DNA from: Hydrotalea sp.
Lineage (GTDB): Bacteria > Bacteroidota > Bacteroidia > Chitinophagales > Chitinophagaceae
Assembly: GCA_022402565.1 (NCBI GenBank)
Contig: JAKRSC010000005.1
Span: 208,060 to 272,059, forward strand
Length of the DNA: 64,000 nucleotides
Direction: 5' to 3'
The notes beneath the pieces are model-generated. The model did not search any database and was not told the origin of the DNA. It saw nothing but the letters and a program-made list of their open reading frames with translations. The position numbers and the translations under genes are program-made. Below are positions 28,204 to 37,521 of the stretch, piece after piece. The stretch's first letter is position 1; each line of letters opens with the position of its first letter.

Positions 28204-30480
28204 TTACTTTAACCACTCAACTTTTTTATGCATTACTTTACCAGCGTTCGGGCCAATCATAATATCGAAGTAGCCAGGTTCCCAATCAAATACCAAAGCA
28301 TCGTTATAAAATTTTAGATCTTCCGTTGTTATAACAAAGCTAACTTCACGGCTTTCACCTGGATTCAATTCAATTTGTTGAAACCCTTTCAATTCTTTTA
28401 CAGGCCTTACAACTGATGCAGATATGTCACGCAAGTATAATTGCACAGTTTCCTTCCCTTTATATTGCCCAGTATTAGTAATACGTACTCGCACAGTTAG
28501 TTTTTGATTACCTCTGATAATTGTATCAGATACTTCCATATTGCTGTAATCAAATGTTGTATAACTTAATCCATATCCAAAATGATAGTAAGGGCTATTT
28601 GGCAAATCGATGTAAGCCGAAACATAAAGACTTTGAGAATCAGTTTGTGCTGGACGGCCAGTATTGAGGTGATTATAATAAATAGGTATTTGACCTTCTG
28701 TTCTTGGAAATGTCATAGGTAATCTTCCAGAAGGGTTATATGTACCATATAAAACGTCTGCAATTGCATTACCTGCCTGAGTCCCTAACCACCATGTGTA
28801 AACTACTGCAGCAGAAGCATCAACAGCTTTATCAAATACCAATGGTCTTCCTGCATGTACTAATAATACTATGGGCTTTCCTGTTTTTGCAATAGCGTCA
28901 ATTAGTTCTTGTTGTACACCAGGCAATCGCAGGCTACTTCTGCTTTTTGCTTCGCCGCTCATATCCCTGGCTTCTCCCACCGTCATTACAACAATATCAG
29001 ATGCACGAGCAACTTCCAAAGCCGCTTCAAACCCTGATTTGTCAACTCCAGCAATATCACAACCCTTAGCATACAAAAAGCTATTGGTAACACCAGGATA
29101 ATTTGTTAAACCTTTCCATGTTGAAATAATTCGACTGGTATCATCTGGCCATTCAATACTCCAGAAGCCTAAGTGATCTTTTAAAGCATGCACAAAGGGG
29201 CCAACCAATCCTATTTTCTTTCCTTGCTTAGCAAGAGGTAACACTTGATTTTTATTCTTTAATAGTACTATACTTTTTCTTGCAACATCCCGAGCAGCCT
29301 CTAAATGAGGAGCATAATTCCAATACTTTTCTTGTCTTTTTTCATCTGAAAACCTGAAAGGATCTTCAAACAAGCCAAGTTCAAATTTTTTACGCAAAAT
29401 TCTTTTTACAGCATCATCAACAACAGAAATCGGCACCTCTCCACTTCGTACCAATTCGGCAAGATGGTTTTTATAGGCCCTACTCTCCATATCCATGTCG
29501 CTGCCAGCAAGAATTGCAGACTTTGCAGCAGACCTTAAATTTTCAGAATAGCCATGAGGCACCATTTCACCAATACTTCCCCAATCACTTACAACAAAGC
29601 CTGAATAATTCCATTTCCCTTTTAATATATCTCTTTGCAAAAACTTACTTCCGGTTGCTGGTATACCATTTAAATCATTAAATGAATTCATAAATGTAGC
29701 AGCACCTGCGTCTAATGCAGCTTTAAAGGGTGGCAGATAAGTTTCCCAAAGAGAACGGATGCTCATATCTACGCTGTTGTAATCACGACCAGCAACAGCG
29801 GCCCCATAAGCGGCAAAATGCTTAGCACATGCCATAACAGCATCCAATGAACCCAACCCATTACCTTGAAAACCTTTTACCCTTGCCTTGGCGATCAATG
29901 ATCCTAAGTAAGTATCTTCACCAGCACCTTCCATCACCCTACCCCATCTTGGATCTCTTGATATATCGACCATTGGAGCAAATGTCCAATGTATACCTGC
30001 TGCTGATGATTCTATAGCAGCAATCCTTGCACTTTGTTCAATGGCACTTAAATCCCAACTAGCAGCTTCGGCTAACGGTAATGGAAATGTTGATCTAAAT
30101 CCATGTATAACGTCGTGGCCAAATAATAGAGGAATTTTTAATCTTGATTGCATGGCCAATTCTTGCAACTTTCTTGTATGTTCAACTCCGGTTACATTTA
30201 ACATGGAGCCAATCATTCCAGACTTAATTTGACCTACTTTATCATTATCCTGTGTTATTGGACCTGTGAAAATCCAATCACTTGTGTACTGATTTAGTTG
30301 ACCAACTTTTTCTTCAAGAGTCATTAAACGAAGAACAGAATCTACTTTTCTATCAATAGGATCCTTGACCTTCGTACGATTTTTTTGAGCTAATATATCC
30401 GATGGCAGTATAAACACAAATAGCACTAGATATAACAAGCTAGCTATCCAATCTTTAGCCATTCCATTTGAAACTTTCAT
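28204..30480 (-). CDS. Glycoside hydrolase family 3 beta-glucosidase (BglX-like)
   Basis: A periplasmic exo-acting beta-glucosidase. A signal peptide ends at DILA before Gln-Lys-Asn. The GH3 N-terminal TIM barrel contains LMTLEEKVGQLNQY, LLFGHDVIHGFRSTFPLP, KHFAAYGAAVAGRDYN and the catalytic nucleophile Asp in GFVVSDWGSI (Asp299 from this start). The alpha/beta sandwich domain and a C-terminal fibronectin III-like domain (GKETVQLYLRD onwards) follow. The start is uncertain: ATG at 30480 fits the signal peptide, with ATGs at 30507 and 30462 as alternatives. It is the last gene of the susC-susD-PKD-GH16-GH3 unit and would release glucose from oligosaccharides made by GH16. Confidence 0.93.
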   Translation of the reverse strand: MKVSNGMAKDWIASLLYLVLFVFILPSDILAQKNRTKVKDPIDRKVDSVLRLMTLEEKVGQLNQYTSDWIFTGPITQDNDKVGQIKSGMIGSMLNVTGVEHTRKLQELAMQSRLKIPLLFGHDVIHGFRSTFPLPLAEAASWDLSAIEQSARIAAIESSAAGIHWTFAPMVDISRDPRWGRVMEGAGEDTYLGSLIAKARVKGFQGNGLGSLDAVMACAKHFAAYGAAVAGRDYNSVDMSIRSLWETYLPPFKAALDAGAATFMNSFNDLNGIPATGSKFLQRDILKGKWNYSGFVVSDWGSIGEMVPHGYSENLRSAAKSAILAGSDMDMESRAYKNHLAELVRSGEVPISVVDDAVKRILRKKFELGLFEDPFRFSDEKRQEKYWNYAPHLEAARDVARKSIVLLKNKNQVLPLAKQGKKIGLVGPFVHALKDHLGFWSIEWPDDTSRIISTWKGLTNYPGVTNSFLYAKGCDIAGVDKSGFEAALEVARASDIVVMTVGEARDMSGEAKSRSSLRLPGVQQELIDAIAKTGKPIVLLVHAGRPLVFDKAVDASAAVVYTWWLGTQAGNAIADVLYGTYNPSGRLPMTFPRTEGQIPIYYNHLNTGRPAQTDSQSLYVSAYIDLPNSPYYHFGYGLSYTTFDYSNMEVSDTIIRGNQKLTVRVRITNTGQYKGKETVQLYLRDISASVVRPVKELKGFQQIELNPGESREVSFVITTEDLKFYNDALVFDWEPGYFDIMIGPNAGKVMHKKVEWLK

Positions 30481-30552
30481 AGCAAACAGATTATACTGCC
30501 ACTGCATCAGGCAACAGCAATTATATAAGAAAATTAAGTTTACTTCAAAAAC

Positions 30553-31398
30553 CTATTGAGGTATCATGCGATAAACCCGAACATAATCAACCAACATAGA
30601 AGTTGGAAATGCATTTACATCTACTCCTTGTTGTCCACCCCAATTACCACCTATCGCAATATTGAAAATAAAATGAAATCTCCTATCAAAAGGCCATGCT
30701 GCAAAACCAGTGTTAGCATTGGTAAATTCAAAATACCTAACACCATTTATAAACCCGCGAATTGAAAAAGGAGTCCACTCACAACTATATACATTAAAAT
30801 CATCTGTTGCCCCAGGAAGTAACATTGAATTACTTCTTTGGGTATTTATCATATGATTAAATGCATTAGTATGTATGCTAAAATGAATACGCTCGGGGTC
30901 ATGTCCAACATGTTCCATGATATCAATTTCACCAGACGCAGGCCATTGTCCATAATGATTATCAGTAGGCAACATCCAAAGAGCAGGCCATGTACCCCTG
31001 CCCTTTGGAACTTTTGCTCTAATTTCAAATTTGCCATAAAGCCAATCTCCTTTACCTCGAGAAACCAGTCGTGCTGAAGTATATTGATTAGATCCCACGT
31101 TCTCTCTACGGGCAGTAATTACAAGGTTGCCACCAGTAACTGAAGTATTAGATCCATTTGTATAAAATTGAAGCTCATTGTTACCCCATCCACCACCACC
31201 AACGTCGTACGACCACCTTGATGCATCTGGTTGATTTCCTGTATTGAATTCATCGGCCCAAACTGGCGTAGTTTCAAACTGCCAATTTTTATCTACAATA
31301 GGTGTTGGTGGTGTTACAACAGGCACTTCTTTTTTCTCAGTGCACCCAATTGCAATAATAATACCAACAGAAAAAACTATTTGAATGAAGTAACGCAT
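30553..31398 (-). CDS. Glycoside hydrolase family 16 lipoprotein (likely endo-beta-1,3-glucanase)
   Basis: An endo-acting beta-glucanase anchored as a lipoprotein (lipobox AIGC, Cys19). The GH16 jelly-roll starts at about residue 45 (VWADEFNTGNQPDASRW) and carries the catalytic signature GEIDIMEHVG with nucleophile Glu157, Asp159 and acid/base Glu162. GWGNNELQFYT and WPALWMLP are typical of laminarinases. The ATG at 31398 gives 281 residues; an in-frame GTG two codons upstream is less likely. It lies nine bases after the PKD lipoprotein gene. Laminarin or a related beta-1,3-glucan is the probable substrate, inferred from family and context. Confidence 0.9.
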   Translation of the reverse strand: MRYFIQIVFSVGIIIAIGCTEKKEVPVVTPPTPIVDKNWQFETTPVWADEFNTGNQPDASRWSYDVGGGGWGNNELQFYTNGSNTSVTGGNLVITARRENVGSNQYTSARLVSRGKGDWLYGKFEIRAKVPKGRGTWPALWMLPTDNHYGQWPASGEIDIMEHVGHDPERIHFSIHTNAFNHMINTQRSNSMLLPGATDDFNVYSCEWTPFSIRGFINGVRYFEFTNANTGFAAWPFDRRFHFIFNIAIGGNWGGQQGVDVNAFPTSMLVDYVRVYRMIPQ

Positions 31399-31407
31399 AT
31401 ACACTTT

Positions 31408-32700
31408 TTAAAGAGCTACAAATTTAAACTGGAATACCACACCACTTCCATTGCCGGCACGCAATACCATTCTAGTAGGTGTTATTTCAATAATTCTGTA
31501 CACATTTTCTGCAGGAACGTCTGTTACCCCAATGAATCTATTGGGAGGAGTGCCTGGTAATTGAATGGTTGCTAAACCAGCAACACCGCCAGTAGTTGCT
31601 CCAAATGTATACGAAGAACCACTAAATGAACGATCTGCACCACAGTTGAAGTTTGGAGCAATATTACCACCATTTAAGGTTGCACCATTAGCATTATAAT
31701 TTAAAACATTGGCTGATGTGAAAGTATATACATCATCTTCTTGACAATCTGCTAAGGCACCTCCTCCAAAGAATTCACTTGGATTACCTTCTGTTCCAAC
31801 AATAATTGGATTAGCACCAGGTGTTGCATCTAACTTCCAGCTTTTGCTGCTTCCACCTGTTAACAAATTGCGGATATCATTTAAAGTAAGTGCAACATTC
31901 TTTCTCAATTTAATTTCAATAAGAACTCCACCTGTTCCTTCAAGAACACCTCTTAATGTCATTCTATTTTCATCATACGACATCACAGTGTACAGGTTAT
32001 TTTCAATAGGATCTGTAGTACCTAAGAAAGGACGAACTCCTGTTGGTGCTCTTAATAATATTTGAGGTCTTTGTCCAGTTCTTGCAATTACTTGGAATGA
32101 AGTTGCATTTGGTACTGGAGATACGCAGTTATACCCTGCTTGAACAGAAAACGTTTGACCATTTGCATCATATGCAAAACTACCGTCTCTATTAAAGCGG
32201 AAGATATCATCTGCTTGACACCCGGCTGCTGAACCAGCAAAAAATACCTGTGTTGCATCTGGAGATAAAACACGAATAGCATCCCCATCTGTACTCCATG
32301 TCCAATCAGCAAACGTACAGGTGGTTAACTTACTAAAGAAGTCATTGCTACAAGCATCTGTTACTGTCACTGTTCTAGTTACAGTGCTGTTTCCATTTGT
32401 ACCAACTGTTAATAAACTTACATTATAAGTTCCACCTGTTCTGTAAGTGTGAATTGGACTAGCCTCTGTATTTAAATTACTATTATCACCAAAGTTCCAT
32501 TGATACAAAAAAGCGTCTGTGCTGTTGTTAGTAAATCTAACTCTAACAGGATAAGGCAATGTATCACTTGGAGGTATTTGTGCAAAAGTAAAATTAGCTT
32601 CAGAAGCGCTGCCTGACATTTCTAGCAAATTTTTCTTACAAGAAGAGAAGAATAATAGGCCAGCAGCCAGAAATAATTTTGATATAGAAATTGATTTCAT
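31408..32700 (-). CDS. PKD-domain lipoprotein with two tandem glycan-binding-like repeats
   Basis: A 430-residue surface lipoprotein candidate (lipobox FSSC, then KKNLLE). A PKD domain (FTNNSTDAFLYQWNFGDNS to about residue 115) is followed by two related modules of about 140 residues. They share W-x-x-D, FF-x-G, CQ-x-DD, Y-N/D-ANG-x-T, NC, F-G-x-TD-x-x-EN-x-Y and RM-x-LR. These appear to be an internal duplication. The ATG at 32700 is preferred over a TTG two codons upstream. Placed directly after susD, it occupies the position of SusE/SusF-type or PKD-type glycan-binding proteins of laminarin loci. The binding role is inferred. Confidence 0.8.
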   Translation of the reverse strand: MKSISISKLFLAAGLLFFSSCKKNLLEMSGSASEANFTFAQIPPSDTLPYPVRVRFTNNSTDAFLYQWNFGDNSNLNTEASPIHTYRTGGTYNVSLLTVGTNGNSTVTRTVTVTDACSNDFFSKLTTCTFADWTWSTDGDAIRVLSPDATQVFFAGSAAGCQADDIFRFNRDGSFAYDANGQTFSVQAGYNCVSPVPNATSFQVIARTGQRPQILLRAPTGVRPFLGTTDPIENNLYTVMSYDENRMTLRGVLEGTGGVLIEIKLRKNVALTLNDIRNLLTGGSSKSWKLDATPGANPIIVGTEGNPSEFFGGGALADCQEDDVYTFTSANVLNYNANGATLNGGNIAPNFNCGADRSFSGSSYTFGATTGGVAGLATIQLPGTPPNRFIGVTDVPAENVYRIIEITPTRMVLRAGNGSGVVFQFKFVAL

Positions 32701-32718
32701 TGTCAATCGTTTTATTGA

Positions 32719-34236
32719 TTAATAACCTTCGTTTTGAGTAAGGTTCGGATTTTTATCACGCTCACCTTGAGGAATTGGCATGTATCTGTGTTTTTGAGCC
32801 ACATTTGTTTTTCCATGAGCTCTCATAACAGTTACAAAATAATTAGGATCTGGATGACGTAATAAATCATACCAACGTTGCATTTCAAAAGCAAACTCTA
32901 TTCTTCTTTCCTTGTAAATTGCGGCAAGGTATTGAGCATCATTCAAACCATTTGGTAATGGAGCTAAACCTGCACGTGCACGCACTTGATCTGCGAAAGG
33001 CTTACCCAAAGCCGGTCCAGCAGCTTCTGCATAAATAAGAAGCATTTCTGAATATCGCATAATAGGAACATTCAATGCACAAGTCCAACCACCGTTATCA
33101 CCTGCTACATTGGTAATTGGTACAAAATATTTTCTCACATTAAATCCATTTGGAGAACCTACCAATTGAGCTGGTTGTGTATACGACCCAAATTGATCGC
33201 CAGGCATCCACATACTTGGAGCTCTTCTACGATCTATTATTGTATTTAAACCTGGGCCACTTCTCTCATAATTGTTTACAAAATCAAGTGTTGGAACATT
33301 CCAGCCGTAACCAGATGATTGTACAATATCTTGTGCACGTGGTGCAAAGAATGTATTTAGTTTGTGTCCTGCTCCAAAATCACTCCATTGACCACCACCA
33401 CTTCTATATTGAACTTCAAACATAGACTCTCGTCCATTTTCATTTTCTAATTTGAAGTTATCTGCATAATCAGGCCATAAATCGTACCCGTATAAAGCTC
33501 TGTTATCAATAACTTCCTTTGCCTTGGCTGCAGCTCTTGTTTTATCATTTAGAGTTAAATAAACTTTTGCTAATAATCCTTTTGCTGTACCAGCTGTAGC
33601 TCTTCCTAGATCTTCGCCAGTGTTTCTGTTAGGCAGCAAAGTTTCTGCTTGTTGAAGGTCTGCTATAATTTGAGCGTACACTTGCTCTTTAGGTGTTCTT
33701 GAAAGTTTTAATGCTTCGTCAACACCAATAATCTGCGTATATAATGGTACATCGCCAAAAACACGAACAAGATTAAAATAGTAAAGCGCTCTTAAGAATC
33801 TCGCCTCTCCTAAACTTCTTCTTCGAATTTGCTCTCTCATGACTGCAACACCAGGAGTTTTTTCGATAACTATATTAGATCTAAAAATTCCAAAATAGCA
33901 TTGAGCCCACATGAGGTTCAAAATTGGATTAAATGAGGTTACAGTGAAGTTGTCTAATTCTGCGGTTTCTAAACCATCTCCACCACCACCACCGCCAAGA
34001 TCGGTATCATCACTCATAATGTCACCAATATGCCAAGCTGCACCATTATAAATGGCAGACAAAGGAGTATAAGATGCATTCACTGCTAAGATGATATCAT
34101 TCTCTGTTCTATAAAAATTATCTACCGAAACAATTGGAATTGTTGGATCCACTTGTAGGATATCCTTCCTACAAGCTGAAAAGGAAACTGCTAATGTAAA
34201 AAGCAGTGCCGGAATTATTATGATTCTTCTGTTCAT
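32719..34236 (-). CDS. SusD/RagB family nutrient-binding outer-membrane lipoprotein
   Basis: A surface glycan-binding lid that works with its SusC partner. The ATG at 34236 (MNRRIIII) gives 505 residues and places the lipobox SAC early, followed by RKDILQVDPT. The SusD TPR-like helical fold is shown by NIVIEKTPG, GEARFLRALYYFNLVRVFGDVPL, AKGLLAKVYLTLNDKTRAAAKAKEVI, PIMRYSEMLLIYAEAA, and the end segment RRIEFAFEMQRWYDLLRH. Earlier in-frame codons reach back to 34266, inside the susC stop, but would spoil the signal peptide. It is 19 bases downstream of susC. Confidence 0.95.
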   Translation of the reverse strand: MNRRIIIIPALLFTLAVSFSACRKDILQVDPTIPIVSVDNFYRTENDIILAVNASYTPLSAIYNGAAWHIGDIMSDDTDLGGGGGGDGLETAELDNFTVTSFNPILNLMWAQCYFGIFRSNIVIEKTPGVAVMREQIRRRSLGEARFLRALYYFNLVRVFGDVPLYTQIIGVDEALKLSRTPKEQVYAQIIADLQQAETLLPNRNTGEDLGRATAGTAKGLLAKVYLTLNDKTRAAAKAKEVIDNRALYGYDLWPDYADNFKLENENGRESMFEVQYRSGGGQWSDFGAGHKLNTFFAPRAQDIVQSSGYGWNVPTLDFVNNYERSGPGLNTIIDRRRAPSMWMPGDQFGSYTQPAQLVGSPNGFNVRKYFVPITNVAGDNGGWTCALNVPIMRYSEMLLIYAEAAGPALGKPFADQVRARAGLAPLPNGLNDAQYLAAIYKERRIEFAFEMQRWYDLLRHPDPNYFVTVMRAHGKTNVAQKHRYMPIPQGERDKNPNLTQNEGY

Positions 34237-34255
34237 ATGGAAAGAATTAAATGGA

Positions 34256-37200
34256 TTAAAAATCAAGTGTGAAACCAGCTAAGAATACCCTCGCTTGTGG
34301 ATAGAAACCTATATCTACACCACCTCCAACTTCTGGATCAAATCCAGTATAGCGAGTTATAGTTAAAAGGTTTTGTGCACTTACATAAAACTGAGTTCTA
34401 CGCAAGTTCAATTTCTGTGTCCATGAAGCTGGTAAATTATAGGCAAAACGAACGTTCTTAATTCGTAAGAAGGATGCATCTTCCACAAAACGATCAGATA
34501 CCCTGTTGTTACCATTAGGATCATTTAGCGTTAAGCGTGGTACAGTATTGCTAGTACCAGGACCAGTCCAACGACCAATCATTGCATTGCTATAATTACC
34601 GTTACTTACACCACCTTCAGTATACCAACGTGTAAAGTTCAATACACGATTTCCTTGCGAGCCTTGAATGAAAATGGAAAGTTCCATATTCTTGTAAGTA
34701 ATGTTATTTGTAAAGCCATAAGTGAAAGTTGGATTGGCATTACCGATATTGGTACGATCTAAATCGTTAATAACACCATCACCATTTAAATCCTTGAAGC
34801 GAATATCGCCCGGTGCAGTACTAGTAGCAGGATTAGATCCTGGAACTTGTATAGCATGTCTAGCTATTTCTTCATAAGATTGGAAAATTCCATCAGTAAC
34901 AAACCCAAAAAAGAAATTTGCTGGCATACCTTGTAAGGTTCTCAAACTACCGCCATTAATTCTTGCAAATCCACCATCCAATGGAGCCGATAACCCCATA
35001 GAAACCACATTATTTCTGTAAGTACCCAATACCAATGTACTATTCCAATTCCAATGCTTAGAACTAATTGGCTTTGCATTAATGGTAAGATCAATACCTT
35101 GGTTTTGTAATGTTCCAGTATTAAATGGTACAGATTCAAAAGCACCAGATAAGAAAGGAGGAGCTACAAAAAGAATTAGATCAATAGACCTACGTCTGTA
35201 AACATCTAATGCTACATTGATTTTATCGTTGAATAAACTCGCATCAACACCTATATTTAATTGCTCATTCTTTTCCCAACGAATGTCTGGATTGAATGAC
35301 CTAGTAGGTGCAGCAGCAGCAACAATACCACCAGAACCTGGCGAAGGACCGAATGTATACTGTAGGTTTTGGTTCAAACCTTGAATAAATGCATTTGCTG
35401 CAACATTAGGGTTGCCCGTATAACCAAAACTTGCTCTTAATTTAAGTTCATCTACCCACTTAACATTGCTCATAAATTTCTCTTGAGTCAAACGCCATGC
35501 AGCAGAAAAAGAGGGGAAAGTAGCAAACCTATTTCTTGGGGCGAAGTTTGAGCTACCATCACGACGTAGTGAAATGCCAGCATAAAAACGATTATCAAAA
35601 TCATAGTTTACCCTAGCGAAATAAGACAATAAGCGGCTATTAATACCTTGCTCACCACCATTTCCAATTTGAGCTATATCTGTTGGGGTAAAAATTACAT
35701 TGTTAAACGCAGGTATTAAATAATTGAAATCACCACTTCTAGCAGCATTCAAAAATGAGTACCTGTTTTCCTGGAAAGTGTAACCTGCAATAGAATTGAT
35801 CTTATGCCTACCAGCTATAACCTTATCGTAACTTAAAGTTGCTTCGGTTAAATAGTCGCTGAACAATCCTTTTTGATTAAAGAATCCAGATAAAATGATT
35901 GGACGACCACCTGTAGATGGAGTTGCTGGGCTAAAGTTTCTGATATCTTGATAAACAAAATCACCTCCTGTGAGAAACTTAAACTTCATATTTTTCAACA
36001 ACTCAACTTCTGCATAAACATTACCTGTAATACGGTATTTATCGTTTGTATTTTGAGGAACCTCTAAGTTGTAAATTGGGTTGGGCTCATTAAAACCATC
36101 TATAGAACCATTACCACCAGCATATGATCCATCTGCATTTCTAGGGCGAACTGTTGGCGGCGAAGTAAGGGCCAACAATACAACACTATTGAAAGGATCA
36201 AAGGTATTTGCGGCTCTTTCTCTAATCTTGTTTAGAGATAAAGAGTTTCCAATTTTAATCCTTTTTGAAACTTTAATGTCACCATTAAAACGAAGGTTAA
36301 CACGCTCAAAATCTGTTTTATAAATAATACCATCTTGTCTAAAATAACCCCCTGCAATCATAAACTGCGCTTTGTCTGACCCTCCAGTTGCAGTAAGGTT
36401 CACACTTTGCATAGCTGCTCTTCTAAAAATCTGATCCATCCAGTTTACACCTTGACCGTATTCCTGCTCAATAGCACTTAAATTGAGCAACTTTGGAATA
36501 GGTGGCAATCCACTGGCTACACGAGCTTCAGTATTTGCAATTGCATACTGACGGGCATTCATCATATCTGGTAAGCGCCAAGCCTCTTGTAGGCCCTGAT
36601 ATACATCTAAATTGAAGGTAGTTTTACCTGCTTTACCTCTTTTAGTAGTAATCATAATAACACCATTCGAAGCACGCACACCATAAATAGCGGCGGCAGC
36701 AGCATCTTTTAAAACGTCCATCGACTCAATATCGCCAACGCCAAATGAATTCAAAACGTTATCGGCTTGCTGATCAGGCAATGGATAGCCATCCACCACT
36801 ATCAACGGGTTATTTGTACCTGTGAGTGAAGAGATACCTCTTATTCTAATACTAGTACCTCCAGTACCACCAGGAGCACCACTATTTTGAGTAATGGTTA
36901 CACCGGCAACCCTTCCTTGAAGAGCTTGTGCAGCATCAGCAACAGGTGTTGCTGTAATTTCTTTTGATCCTACCGAACTTACTGAAGTAGAAAGATCTTT
37001 TCTCTTTCTAGCACCATAACCCACCACTACCACATCATTCAACCCTTGAACTGCATCTTCTAATAAGATGTCTGCCAAAGCAGAAGATTGTACTGGCACT
37101 TGAAGGGTTTTCATTCCAGCATAGCTAATAACTAGAACACCCCCCTTTTCGGCCTGGATCTTAAAATACCCAGAAGTGTCGGTTGATGTAGCCGTAGACT

Positions 37201-37351
37201 TTCCGTCTAGCTTAATAGTAGCGCCAGCTAAGGGCTCATTGGTAGTTTTACTTAAAACCCTACCCGAAACATTTAAGGCCTGCCCCTCAGAAAGTAAAGG
37301 AAACAAGCCTAGTAAGACAATGATCGATAAGATCTGTGTGATTCGATTCAT
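34256..37351 (-). CDS. SusC/RagA family TonB-linked outer-membrane transporter
   Basis: Imports oligosaccharides across the outer membrane with SusD and TonB energy. A signal peptide ends at LLSEG before Gln. The mature N-terminus has a CarboxypepD_reg-like domain (NVSGRVLSKTTNEPLAGATIKLDG), the SusC signature LNDVVVVGYGARKRKDLSTSVSSV, a plug domain with GVTITQNSGAPGGT, IRIRGISSLTG and PLIVVDGYPL, and a barrel ending in ARVFLAGFTLDF. It is 1031 residues long. It is the first gene of the polysaccharide locus, with a promoter at 37386-37420 and an operator-like repeat just upstream. Confidence 0.96.
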   Translation of the reverse strand: MNRITQILSIIVLLGLFPLLSEGQALNVSGRVLSKTTNEPLAGATIKLDGKSTATSTDTSGYFKIQAEKGGVLVISYAGMKTLQVPVQSSALADILLEDAVQGLNDVVVVGYGARKRKDLSTSVSSVGSKEITATPVADAAQALQGRVAGVTITQNSGAPGGTGGTSIRIRGISSLTGTNNPLIVVDGYPLPDQQADNVLNSFGVGDIESMDVLKDAAAAAIYGVRASNGVIMITTKRGKAGKTTFNLDVYQGLQEAWRLPDMMNARQYAIANTEARVASGLPPIPKLLNLSAIEQEYGQGVNWMDQIFRRAAMQSVNLTATGGSDKAQFMIAGGYFRQDGIIYKTDFERVNLRFNGDIKVSKRIKIGNSLSLNKIRERAANTFDPFNSVVLLALTSPPTVRPRNADGSYAGGNGSIDGFNEPNPIYNLEVPQNTNDKYRITGNVYAEVELLKNMKFKFLTGGDFVYQDIRNFSPATPSTGGRPIILSGFFNQKGLFSDYLTEATLSYDKVIAGRHKINSIAGYTFQENRYSFLNAARSGDFNYLIPAFNNVIFTPTDIAQIGNGGEQGINSRLLSYFARVNYDFDNRFYAGISLRRDGSSNFAPRNRFATFPSFSAAWRLTQEKFMSNVKWVDELKLRASFGYTGNPNVAANAFIQGLNQNLQYTFGPSPGSGGIVAAAAPTRSFNPDIRWEKNEQLNIGVDASLFNDKINVALDVYRRRSIDLILFVAPPFLSGAFESVPFNTGTLQNQGIDLTINAKPISSKHWNWNSTLVLGTYRNNVVSMGLSAPLDGGFARINGGSLRTLQGMPANFFFGFVTDGIFQSYEEIARHAIQVPGSNPATSTAPGDIRFKDLNGDGVINDLDRTNIGNANPTFTYGFTNNITYKNMELSIFIQGSQGNRVLNFTRWYTEGGVSNGNYSNAMIGRWTGPGTSNTVPRLTLNDPNGNNRVSDRFVEDASFLRIKNVRFAYNLPASWTQKLNLRRTQFYVSAQNLLTITRYTGFDPEVGGGVDIGFYPQARVFLAGFTLDF

Positions 37352-37385
37352 AAGGCAGTCGTTTAGTGAATAAATTTTGATGCTG

Positions 37386-37420
37386 TAAAACTATTTTACC
37401 TATAAGTGCATACCAAAAAA
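37386..37420 (-). promoter_or_regulatory. Bacteroidota-type promoter of susC
   Basis: On the minus strand, TTTTTTGG (37420-37413) is followed after 20 bases by TAGTTTTA (37393-37386), a 7/8 match to TAnnTTTG. It lies about 35 bases before the susC ATG. The first direct repeat begins 14 bases further upstream, a natural activator position. Confidence 0.5.
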
Positions 37421-37433
37421 GAAAAGGCTACAA

Positions 37434-37497
37434 TACTACATCATACAGGCTAAAAGGTTGATTTTTAGGCCTTTTTTACTACATCAATACTACATCA
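37434..37497. repeat. Three direct repeats TACTACATCA in the divergent susC/regulator promoter region
   Basis: Exact copies of the 10-mer TACTACATCA lie at 37434-37443, 37477-37486 and 37488-37497. The last two are offset by 11 bases and the first by 43, that is about one and four helical turns. The region is only 170 bases long, so three exact copies are unlikely by chance. They are probable binding sites for the adjacent LuxR-type regulator; that is inference. Confidence 0.6.
37447..37477 (+). terminator. Terminator-like hairpin in the regulator leader region
   Basis: AGGCTAAAA at 37447-37455 pairs with TTTTAGGCCT at 37463-37472 with one bulge, and a run of T follows to 37477 on the plus strand. 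It sits between repeat copies 1 and 2. It could be a terminator, an attenuator or simply an AT-rich dyad. Confidence 0.35.
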
Positions 37498-37521
37498 TTA
37501 TAAATTTATTACTTTCACATT

